The notes below the pieces were generated by a model, which searched no databases, had not been told where the DNA came from, and saw only the letters and a list, made by a program, of their open reading frames with translations. Shown here one piece after another: positions 15,001 through 18,565 of a DNA stretch of 64,000 nt. Source of the DNA: a virus. The stretch is taken from positions 1 through 64,000 of the IMG/VR virus record IMGVR_UViG_3300025759_000064; one strand, written 5' to 3'. The position numbers and the translations under genes are program-made. Within the stretch, counting starts at the first letter, position 1, and each line of letters begins with the position of its first letter.

Positions 15001-15205
15001 TTGTTAGATACTTATTGAAAATACCTGATGTTGCTACACTGTCACGTGTAGATAATGGCGCATTCTCAGATAGGATAACTCGCACATCGTCAGTCCCTCT
15101 TGTGGTTCTGTGTCCTAATTCGCTAAAGTCACCTTCGGGCACTATGATACTGTCAGTAATACCATTGAAAAAGAAACCATGAGTCTTACGGCTAATTACT
15201 GTCAA
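1..15205 (-). CDS. Giant distal tail / receptor-binding protein, C-terminus beyond window
   Basis: One minus-strand frame is open from about 15205 to the left edge, giving at least 5,068 residues without a stop. I read it through and confirmed that the frame at both ends and at several internal points (near 3392, 7673 and 12710) is the same. No ATG fits the start. An in-frame TAA lies just upstream, and a TTG at 15203-15205 follows GGGGGA by six bases, so TTG is chosen; a GTG shortly after is the alternative. Residues about 45-200 look like a LamG/concanavalin-A-like lectin fold (LTIEAWVMP, then ELYINGELV, then IGGKGG). Residues about 4,838-4,900 form an Ig-like module also found in the tail tube protein. 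The rest is rich in Gly, Ser, Thr, Asn and aromatics with almost no Cys, typical of fibre or adhesin proteins. It directly follows the tail genes, so a baseplate/fibre role is inferred. Confidence 0.85.
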   Translation of the reverse strand, partial: MTVISRKTHGFFFNGITDSIIVPEGDFSELGHRTTRGTDDVRVILSENAPLSTRDSVATSGIFNKYLTIEAWVMPDCGGTIIEKEGQYKLSLGNIDTPGPATFEVFMEGRGIEERYYLTTATLATDRYEGTVYPHIEYQGLQDSYNRFVSSRDDATELNKNHRPLIHVIATVRTTAIELYINGELVVRQSIKDRDLALKPSTKQTYIGGKGGKFRGTMEGIHLNASFKTSMIEGNSPLSDSDTLLLYRFEEPIAPIEDVFTYSAHTSSSGLSVLTMTKTDAQLLASKLTGNTVTTGTIDFTSSPYSSGNYEVLDSSSGSTVVRSISHVPYNILVNPDGITPSTSKPNQKPPERLRLHSINNLENTNPTLTVSSIHLDFINTSNSNNGLIGVLNTSRSANVDNHFVVVGADLLIDSGTSKPYQPPHYTSQIIDRTGQMIIDESDFENHGFVYSSAIATTTSDANNPFAVVWPTTLSEDFQIGHSGRHIKNHVEGHTFLRMLPKAIDEIIDQQGNGNADIVDVMYSDMHKGIEKQVTVNSLVDVYRDFSDVVIDNVVSSSTVSVAFNSYNGTSSPPAGKRKLIAIGGPDFDYTPFALKGPIPQYNKYDANNDETHHDSNIRDYHVTPSKESRVAILHVPRLTDLTPSLSPFVEIHYNAIDLTGASMSGTVQPLLMVEKTVPSSDTLVSGAEYIYDSIIHAIGSGMTLHAPGGYIDVYASDLGIDSPVVQEHGLVGDTSEGYSADTEVDETLTPANYTPRNNADSIQNGTPQAIIESVSTSGLHNSAFNRLYLNKIDQTKTLTDKGSYSRLAPDVVLDSGSAGQFDTGTVSSSSPIHETYDIIDNHILADTNNADFRIFIQPTDRRRSMQLANVNLSTRFNRATILYLMSRAKVRSIEESEGNEGGYTTLSCIGVGDSLVSRSIDFTGKGSPDSHIVKEIEPNAPVVTVTLGGPGQGAMDTRPVFQRSMLAHEAYSTRRSYAVSVTRLNVPTGASSVGDTVGTLYVKPLNNESEDLASWGTYGFTRYGRVYFVDGSNARYSSKTGNTFVFTLQSVGSGYYIGSDGTEYTTVQNLLRANGMMEGHSSVGVDIYANFTIYNEPNFGEESKLENGTTVNDRMHQSMSDVQHDYQLGTQYASTRAVAEIPFFSKQFFAPSVGPDNAFKIHVDATHTAHTYNPSPVGRRFIDTEPADREAHSAYSIALAKREYVNSTFITEYRRVSNTDKRLYVNDPNVFPESHTDVDEYKGFANDVYRYRKVWLANGKWAFYTNAPATDKYLALADDDMTYGHSEGFFEDLAAGQPVYLGGVGFEEGNTPMASDEITPSSDFENRDEYYYDTASVKTQGGNVDYGLRQYVSAVEFKAGPESNPHAAQIQSRRASGTSLSTKTVSLSGEDKAVIVTLSPEDFAKFPDLGYDTPPPSAVGDLGYEVQYDDNGTIHKFQYHGHIKTLTGATITAVPKNSIVLVYNTSTGFTPNKYSTGVIKKNITTGGTTSAFDVEGVDATTVFSVGSNLYDDGGVIVGVVTAVTATTITIGAGTARTVSDDENLQTDGLPEGAKIILARKCRSILGTAITAEVADGSQYYRELKNSLNITDVTITANGSTSSTITIDGASGKNVNDLHGMNVKKDDTLYYWEDTGTDKIRRIGLVSSIGSADANGTQTVTLTATGPIIPSNAKLAVWTGDYEDKDAVLNATWLNPYAQGGLRNGDTVWANMSYNNPHAVEGLFAKSRGVLNESQVWNAFDNGAGELDTTNPRDSIPLENFLIGNTCLETARNYVQHVNRTVEENYLALGLTSAQAPVVAYIDPYLSTDEHARVLLYNVAHDKEFIAFQDIHMQVQTSSQATQIGWPKEVVESGNSRRSELHKVNAAYNGAGPSPWTTQIDVTNGFLSQNPYIRSTQQSKFIESAYAHDLANRHTSDLIDSSTIASLATALPTDGRKIEGARLYGKAHGHHIHTGYSYGGTTSGFRIGYSLTPRTDDSVVLHKRANAKHSFTRIPNDNANSFVKKLIEHREATNDCSLRDPSTFFDTPDGTRVIPAFLCLKGIRSSSLDLTSHTESRLQHLPQWKDMDFVRRLTLDLGEISQKDGVVDTLSATEEAVRLINQHAALNGRLLTGSAHDPSPFWNVDNGDKGTHMGYIRAHIGREVQDLNGDTGYTIVIHSTVPGASGRNFCVWLDNSKGQSVYQPQFLVGHGGRWRNFWALPDEREGENMHPAPMPLNKHGRPFAPITTLQQYVTSVESGEEIESVAEFEDSSVLRAVSDSISGKSHNTINTESLDIKGSSSSLVKGLRVGKKAISRINFGGLVASGVPGFAPDVGTWGFGKIGETKFNNRYGAFNAQGTAHTGSDYSSHVPTSNIISDNIGNGQLYGFRFKDNLGVENGIRYIYRKIGESFANSNTTLPSTIEDEVCVFFDDRDVGQGGFTIGKHMHGVGDATGRLDTDASGVTKTLQYWKGARWRGVSAPNAVMHVSAVEDTSAGTLAITFDNSPYQGGGTPYSTAFSGKGDLLGYLGFPKKNGIIQITDYDAAADVGITVSYASRDHDTFYGCTGLVTLPDDVLIASVLNWTTLVTDELIAAVTAAAINAGNEINTEEGHVFDCREMYTTDGRTFGEWGVKDDAIRIRAYNTQSPIIPLNQSYSSVVKRDYGIHASHLEFGEVRRVDRVTNGEWDFDTSTSTGHGTRPVTNTNIDASQGIDCGYIPYTLLEITTVSRGPNSNTASPNLVDSTNTPIDTSTWNEGLKGIQFTRSSGDHILPMIDNPVVHFGSSQSNWTTEVTVSAAREVDPFLIPSGATASNVILPVGERATIWLGDYPIEAESKTGTDPRQELSWLTADAGDDFPQSMAKANILQRHNNKEFDGLRSLGSVFSEPIVYFRGGKSSKDHSVPLFFGGGFSGVTLDVNDGTQNDYSTFYTHPYSTGPTGVTGLQNANEISTSYAMLDGNAMFAFFPGAALCNQHRGSITPPAFNQQNILAPDLSKGGVTYSAGEIKAKPVPLVLRFAHPTARYEDHVDTSVENKTTYLIFGPGQAFPFTQEVADADSGNAANTKEPFPGRVIVSGSTWASIPLDESIANSRHVFPNHIVNEKYNFMPPSKVYYDATAGFHWRAMVNWESPAGYCWKGKFSQRPEHGRHYGQQFNDSTPHDVTGTAQIGYDLTHIHPKMHTPTIGFGITMAADTVWHMDGGFHPGGSWLDNQITFNPPHAGKSAARVLSSNWERANQIHPTAFRTSGVLTGRILDYIGNGSEAVATADAKMEYIVVDATRCQNGEELATVLGAAINAFPGAGALKSLGGTHMPSMGNAMRQDRYGWIPLAGTSTYVNNSATGNYIDSPSSGSQITLEQLPTSGWIRLHQGTNTRFACYHSREVLADSSDWKVRFYLAPNRLNGLNKLEAPETWEVLKDGSGSFSEAISSSYTLYVWSKAGTMRFNNENVSARDHMTQVHFSGIVDAVDRTKPIGAIGWHGERYSYLNSLKITKNTSGTGYAAGLGAYHEMLNFSPYGTAGTVMNVHSNIPVVAPMQGSPESTPTIDGIGNALGTHLVKSGFYSKLDLTSGSSAGLGWDTYTYNFNDTDEAGNANQWVAPTNYTTTLPKELTTPQGLYSSAFLVVSYECESSLIAKYDRDGITANGDWLQVIGQGSNPITYAGTTQWDERFHGQDRFIAPANAGPNVEALIVEDTTVPVGTPSNGNWADTLFSGGSGSYFYSTTPTDLKLQNATPGLNKTGDLLFDLDHSVGSALLHTDDAERNTSADKYAAAHSSGFPINYWMGDVNALQMYQDSAAKNFSVENIVWKRMDGGNLSMPAINARGLGAVPWMTRVKSNTAYQTGEKIYGNVRFSFETTNSAMMPILQAQELAHPELMRKHPYKIGNVLNIPNEEIQFQSITVRDETGQVHKIEGGSPLGTIIRGFRIPENRGVKGNAPALANSGKIPNLKVQLPDPNSIPGNIVVRSGFDPIQAYQHETIGTGGMIHPDMGESHIGHLFDNSVASPRQAPTYENHNWERINPVTFDSELGAWNDNSPLQTSYELHDRTLFFHVTKMGHTHTHRYPTVYTHEGGVETDIVSVDAWDSSTNVLTVDATLDPQVFDAGFGTKEDTRKFLRVYNPTTDEGAVCTYAGQDTNNDGVPDNVTITVVGDVNFATFMAGQTVTNLKVVPSYYIPAGSNRFFAARRLRDHAEVSGNSPDMANTLYYVSGQTIGYDAYSKPVLTPMPFPRMGHHFVTPTMPMLPGHWAHPAYQSLYRRHLIDYQMTNGFVDSSLVADNTTSTNKKAAVATAIGTGGITENIHAMDAEINFSGVNAAPSPPSDIHGGAFTLMFESGVKYDGYGVLASSDGTSTTLAATVNKAGGHSIVLEAASEYTQGRHFPDPAEVGAYQIVIQPNVFHNQLVGYHNNSGAALTSQQINTVIGIKMDSDGNVDRTKGGMTLVLAKATQADVRGCEVFINEAILDISNDQGSQFTNIPPLMLYNHVGVQLTESPAFTRKGFPYSTMFSDATPAHTLHIPWWSILHKNAIKHNGSAVSEATNYRKLSQYSPEDYYMFMRSTFGSIGSQLTINGYTSLYFDIYDKYNKSISLNPKCTVVSFNTSGTIVVDNANTFPMYPYYKQEVQYTGKNGTIYSKELTSVSGDTAATINIPKTLTLGAKSGADGFWDNIYDNAILTLTHSYNTLPAGEILTNKRKSVFANILPDIINGNQDTYSNHVPDAFLCMWHPNLGRPNTYFSDNTSRSWKGNAVNKAAYNSLPEHFETIHYHDFTHAMSTGPFDFLIKRPNVSKTGEVISNSNTHDAGGTNLMLSGYWPCGSRGGPHTSKLDLYGMASTSWNVHNTSTSANFASNSNLEWVDDIFSDNTCDYNNDPTITMDNTGLLVVGMMVVGTGIPTGATISSITNSTTFELSASTTGGAVTNGLLTFSSGISTGAMDQYRRRPYGHRNAVRQAYNRPRYDINSVRAIYEADASSAAGTNTLNYDAGPLVQTEAYSNAWSDGSSNASKPTTYVGIMERQTNLTGMLNQDQEGWQVRYSDGRRMTRPFGTPVRTIRNPTRTERDWWGDEEGKGITSLSVASQYYLIDWWGNERGE
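514..693 (-). repeat. Ig-like module, copy A (in the giant tail gene)
   Basis: This 180-bp stretch aligns without gaps and in the same codon frame to 19681-19860 in the tail tube gene. Positions 543-577 are 35 bases identical to 19710-19744. Both copies encode a module running from CDYNNDPTITMD through GTGIP and STTFELSASTTGG, a bacterial-Ig-like beta-sandwich common in virion surface proteins. Confidence 0.9.
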
Positions 15206-15224
15206 TTGTCTTCCCCCAAGTTAT

Positions 15225-16361
15225 CTAAGATAGAATCAAATTATCTATCGGTGCGAATATCATATTAAAATTATAAACCGATTCTCCAGCATCGTATGTG
15301 ATATCAAACTTTTGCACTGACCCTTGTATACCAGTAGTTTCTTCTTTCATAGAAAAATCTACACTGGCTGGTAAATTATTTCCTTCCGATGTTTTGTCTA
15401 GTCCATCGTAGTTACCAGTAGGCATGAAAAAGTTTCTTGCAACGTATTGGTCGCCACCAGTTGCTTTCAAAGTAGAATTATACGGTATCTGTATACCAAC
15501 AATGTAATCTTTAAGTTCTTGCGCTCTACCGTTTCTTAACAGTGAATTGTTAATAAAATCGCTCACTCGACCTCTTCTCTTACTGTTGTTGATTATACCG
15601 TATAAATCCATAGTTTTGTCACCAGCAGATTTCTTTCCACCGTCTGACCCTCCGGCAAACTTAGTAACCGACGGTTCTTGTGCTGGTTTTACACCATGGG
15701 TGAAGTCAGGCGTGCTTATGCCCATGCCGCTATTTTTACCTAAACTAGTCATTGCAATGTTTACTATACAATTAAGCGATTCATTATTGTAGTTCACGCC
15801 CTCTTGTAATGTAGCAGTGAAGTCAGAAGAGTATTGTGCGTTTATGTAATCTCTGACAGCAGTTGCCAGTTGTACAGAAGTAGCATTACTTGCATTTACT
15901 AAAATAGTCGGTGTACCCCCTGTTCCGGCATTAGCATCATATTGAGTCGTATCGCTTGTGTTACCACCATCGGTTCTAGAAGCAACGTTTGTAAAACGAA
16001 TCTGTTTTTCATCAGCGCTTACTGCTGTATCAAAAGTCTGTAATTTTATAACACCAGTATGGGTATATAATTTTTCTAGATTTTTTGTTGTGGTGAATTG
16101 AAGGCCACTTTTTGTAGTACCAAAATTAATCGTACCACTGTATGCTGTACTCTTTGTGCCTTCTCTATCATCTGCAATAATACCTTGAATATTTATCATG
16201 GCTTTGTTTATGTTTAAGTCCATACCTACACGCTTACTACCAGTAAAAGGTAAAGCCATTCCACCCACTTTTCTAGAAGTAGAAAGAACCATAGTAGTAG
16301 CATCTAATTCGATGGTGTTACCGTTTTCTTGTATTAGTCTAATCGGAATGCCCCCAGCCAT
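15225..16361 (-). CDS. Tail-associated virion protein (distal tail candidate)
   Basis: A 378-residue protein between the tape-measure-like gene and the giant tail gene, the usual place for a distal tail or tail-tip component. I do not recognise a named family. The N-terminus (IPIRLIQENGNTIELDATT) and the C-terminus (VQKFDITYDAGESVYNFNMI) are beta-strand rich; the middle (about 115-260) is Gly/Ser/Asn-rich and reads like a surface insertion. No Cys cluster or membrane segment apart from a single Cys. It starts at ATG five bases after the tape-measure stop and ends 20 bases before the giant gene's start, so it is part of one tail operon. Position supports a structural role; the exact role is inferred. 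Confidence 0.6.
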   Translation of the reverse strand: MAGGIPIRLIQENGNTIELDATTMVLSTSRKVGGMALPFTGSKRVGMDLNINKAMINIQGIIADDREGTKSTAYSGTINFGTTKSGLQFTTTKNLEKLYTHTGVIKLQTFDTAVSADEKQIRFTNVASRTDGGNTSDTTQYDANAGTGGTPTILVNASNATSVQLATAVRDYINAQYSSDFTATLQEGVNYNNESLNCIVNIAMTSLGKNSGMGISTPDFTHGVKPAQEPSVTKFAGGSDGGKKSAGDKTMDLYGIINNSKRRGRVSDFINNSLLRNGRAQELKDYIVGIQIPYNSTLKATGGDQYVARNFFMPTGNYDGLDKTSEGNNLPASVDFSMKEETTGIQGSVQKFDITYDAGESVYNFNMIFAPIDNLILS

Positions 16362-16365
16362 TCAA

Positions 16366-17211
16366 TCACCTACCTCTTCCTACACCACCGATGCTGCGTG
16401 ACATTTCTTGTTGCACTAAGTCGCTGATTTCTCTAGCCAATTCTCTTTTATCAGTACGGTCAGTAAGTCCACTTAGATTGAATGTCATATTGAAAGTGTG
16501 CCCTCCACCGCCACTAGGTGAATCTCCACCTCCACCGCCACCAGTGACAGCGTTTATGGCACTGCTTCCTAAATCTTTGACTCCACCAACTACTGATTTG
16601 CCAAAATTAAATATTCCCTTAAGAGCGCCACCAATTGCATCGAACATTCTACCTAATGTTTTATCGTATACAGTTTGCATTACACTTGCAACGGTATTCC
16701 AAGCACTGCTTATTGTATCAAATACACCTAACGCTGCTGTTTTTAGTCTATCAAATGGTTTTCCAATAATGGCTTCAAATGTAGCACTCATTCCATTAAA
16801 AATTAATGTACCAATAGTTCTGATTCCGTTAAAGGCTAAGGTAGCACCTGCTTTTAATCCCGACCATAGTTTACCAAAAGTACCATTCCATATAGTTTTG
16901 ACATTATCTAGGGCTTTACCCCACTCACCTTTGAATATGTTAACCCAAAACATCATTGCCTCTTTCATTAAGTTCCATATTGGTACAACGGTAGCGTTCC
17001 ATATCGTTACTATTGCATTTGTTAAAGGCTCAAAGGCTTCTTTAATTCCATCAAATACTTTTCTCGCTACTTTACCAGCAGCCCTGAATGCTTTACCGAG
17101 TGCCTTACCTATACTGCTGGCTACACTACCGAGTGTACTCATTGTACTACCTATGCCGCTAAGACTACTAGATACACTGGCTAAAGAATTGAGTAATGCT
17201 CCTAATGCCAT
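16366..17211 (-). CDS. Short tape-measure-like tail protein
   Basis: A 281-residue protein with a Ser/Gly/Ala-rich helical start (residues 1-50), several amphipathic or hydrophobic helices (about 60-200), a run of glycines near 225-240, and a C-terminal tail (FNMTFNLSGLTDRTDKRELA) like the ends of many tape-measure proteins. It follows the two-frame tail assembly chaperones, the classic tape-measure position. Tape-measure proteins usually exceed 600 residues; at roughly 1.5 angstrom per residue this one would set a tail of only about 40 nm, so either the tail is short or the length is set elsewhere. No peptidase or lysozyme insert is visible. Confidence 0.65.
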   Translation of the reverse strand: MALGALLNSLASVSSSLSGIGSTMSTLGSVASSIGKALGKAFRAAGKVARKVFDGIKEAFEPLTNAIVTIWNATVVPIWNLMKEAMMFWVNIFKGEWGKALDNVKTIWNGTFGKLWSGLKAGATLAFNGIRTIGTLIFNGMSATFEAIIGKPFDRLKTAALGVFDTISSAWNTVASVMQTVYDKTLGRMFDAIGGALKGIFNFGKSVVGGVKDLGSSAINAVTGGGGGGDSPSGGGGHTFNMTFNLSGLTDRTDKRELAREISDLVQQEMSRSIGGVGRGR

Positions 17212-17212
17212 A

Positions 17213-17850
17213 CTAATCTTCTCCTTCTAAAAATGAATAATCGAAATCTACCACGTCTGTGCTTTCTGTACTATTTTCTAGGTTTTGTTTTCTCTCTGCA
17301 ATACGCTCTTCTTCATTAATAGCAAGCGCCCAAGATAGGGATTGTTTGAATATCGCCTCGCTCATCTGATAAACCTCATGTAGTGATATGTTGTAATGTT
17401 TCGCCACGATGTATGCGAACAACTGCATCTGCATCTCTAAATCGCTAGGGTTTTTAATTACCTTTTTCTTTAGAAATTGCCGAACTCTCAGTTGTTCGCT
17501 TTCGTAAAACCCCCTTGCATTGCCTCCGCCAGTTCATCGGGCTTTGGTAATAGAGAGGCTATTTGTTGACCGACATATGCATTTAGGTTCATCATGTCGT
17601 CTACGGTAAGGTCGGGGTTCGTTCTTACGACCCAGTTTGAAAATGCGTAACGCCAGTATCCTTCAAGATTCAGCGATATATCATCACCATCCATCTGAAA
17701 CATACTTTGTGCGGCTTGTTGTACATCAAAGAAAGTTAATTCTCTAATCCATACTTCCATCATTAAATCAGGATTTTCTTTGTCTACACGGATTTCGTGT
17801 CGCTGTTCATTCTTCTTCGCCAGTAAGTTCTGTTTGTCTACTATCGTCAT
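17213..17850 (-). CDS. Tail assembly chaperone, -1 frameshift fusion (gpGT type)
   Basis: The chaperone frame 17488-17850 and the following frame ending at 17213 can be joined by a -1 ribosomal slip on GGGTTTT (17506-17512). From the slip site the -1 frame has no stop down to 17213: it reads YESEQLRVRQFLKKKV, then NPSDLEMQMQLFAYIVAKHY. The fusion would be 212 residues (115 + 97). In many long-tailed phages the G protein and the G-T fusion chaperone the tape measure in just this arrangement, between tail tube and tape measure. The downstream frame has ATG codons near 17434 but no clear ribosome binding site, which favours the fusion over a separate gene. Confidence 0.75.
17488..17850 (-). CDS. 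Tail assembly chaperone (gpG type, unshifted product)
   Basis: A 120-residue acidic protein; residues about 20-60 include VDKENPDLMMEVWIRELTFFD, and the helical middle ends in LLPKPDELAEAMQGGFTK. The size, the position between tail tube and tape measure, and the slippery site five codons before the stop fit the abundant G-type chaperone. The start ATG follows GGAAGTGA and overlaps the last 44 bases of the SAP-domain gene in another frame. Sequence family not recognised directly; the call rests on context plus the frameshift. Confidence 0.7.
   Translation of the reverse strand: MTIVDKQNLLAKKNEQRHEIRVDKENPDLMMEVWIRELTFFDVQQAAQSMFQMDGDDISLNLEGYWRYAFSNWVVRTNPDLTVDDMMNLNAYVGQQIASLLPKPDELAEAMQGGFTKANN
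17506..17512 (-). promoter_or_regulatory. -1 ribosomal frameshift slippery heptamer GGGTTTT
   Basis: Read on the minus strand, the zero-frame codons are GGG GGT TTT ACG. The heptamer G-GGT-TTT matches the X-XXY-YYZ rule for -1 slippage, and the -1 frame stays open for 97 codons. It sits near the end of the chaperone gene, as in lambda-like tail chaperone genes. Confidence 0.75.
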
Positions 17851-18556
17851 CTGTTGTCACTTCCTCGGTTGCAGCCTCTTGCGAGGGGGCATCCGGTGTT
17901 ACATTAGCAGACTCTTGCGAATGGGCTTCTGTTACACCTTGTGTCGGTTGCTCGACAATACCTGCGTCATCGTGTCGTAGCCTTAACACTACCTCAGATT
18001 TAGTACCGCGAATAGTGATTCCGCGTGCTTTACATTCTTTTTGGAGTTCTCTTACGGTGAAAGAGTTGTAATCAATTTCCCCACCAAACGGATTATCAAC
18101 TTCGGGGACTATCATCATTTCTTCATCATCTTTAGTATTATTTTTGACAGGTCTTTCAATAACAATTCCCACTGTATCTTCGATAGCGTTTTCAACAACT
18201 TCAACAACTTCTTCCACCTTCTCTTGTATCTCTTCTACCACGTCTTCTACTACTTCGCTTATTGCGCCCCTAGCAGCCTCTACCCATGAAGGTTCTTCTT
18301 CCTCTATTTTCTCGATAATTGTTTCAACAGGCGTGTCTTCTATCTCTCTAGCAATCGGCTCAAACACAGTTTCTTCGGTAATTGTCTTACCTTCGTTAAT
18401 CATTCTTAGAACCATAGAGTCTACTACGTTTCTAGAATTAGTTTTGAACAACTCTTCGTTGTACGGTATATCGACACTATTGATTAACCAATAAACATAC
18501 TTTTCGTGAGAATTACGAGAGTAGAATTGAACTCTTTTTACAGCAGTTGGTAACAC
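17807..18556 (-). CDS. SAP-domain acidic protein in tail operon
   Basis: A 249-residue protein. Residues 1-60 are a basic/aromatic helical start (FYSRNSHEKYVYWLIN). Residues 70-150 are highly acidic with a long Glu/Val-rich helix likely to form a coiled coil. Residues about 166-195 match a SAP motif (FTVRELQKECKARG, then TKSEVVLRL), a helix-turn-helix fold that often binds DNA. The tail (200-249) is acidic, Gln/Thr-rich and probably disordered. It lies between the tail tube and the chaperones. A SAP-type motif in virion proteins may contact genome ends or another protein; which one applies here is unknown. Confidence 0.6.
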   Translation of the reverse strand: MLPTAVKRVQFYSRNSHEKYVYWLINSVDIPYNEELFKTNSRNVVDSMVLRMINEGKTITEETVFEPIAREIEDTPVETIIEKIEEEEPSWVEAARGAISEVVEDVVEEIQEKVEEVVEVVENAIEDTVGIVIERPVKNNTKDDEEMMIVPEVDNPFGGEIDYNSFTVRELQKECKARGITIRGTKSEVVLRLRHDDAGIVEQPTQGVTEAHSQESANVTPDAPSQEAATEEVTTDDDSRQTELTGEEE

Positions 18557-18565
18557 TATTTCACC

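Noticed and set aside
17213-17434. Separate 73-residue gene starting near 17434
   Set aside because: No ribosome binding site; the -1 frame is open back to the slippery site, so it is better read as the second part of the frameshift fusion.
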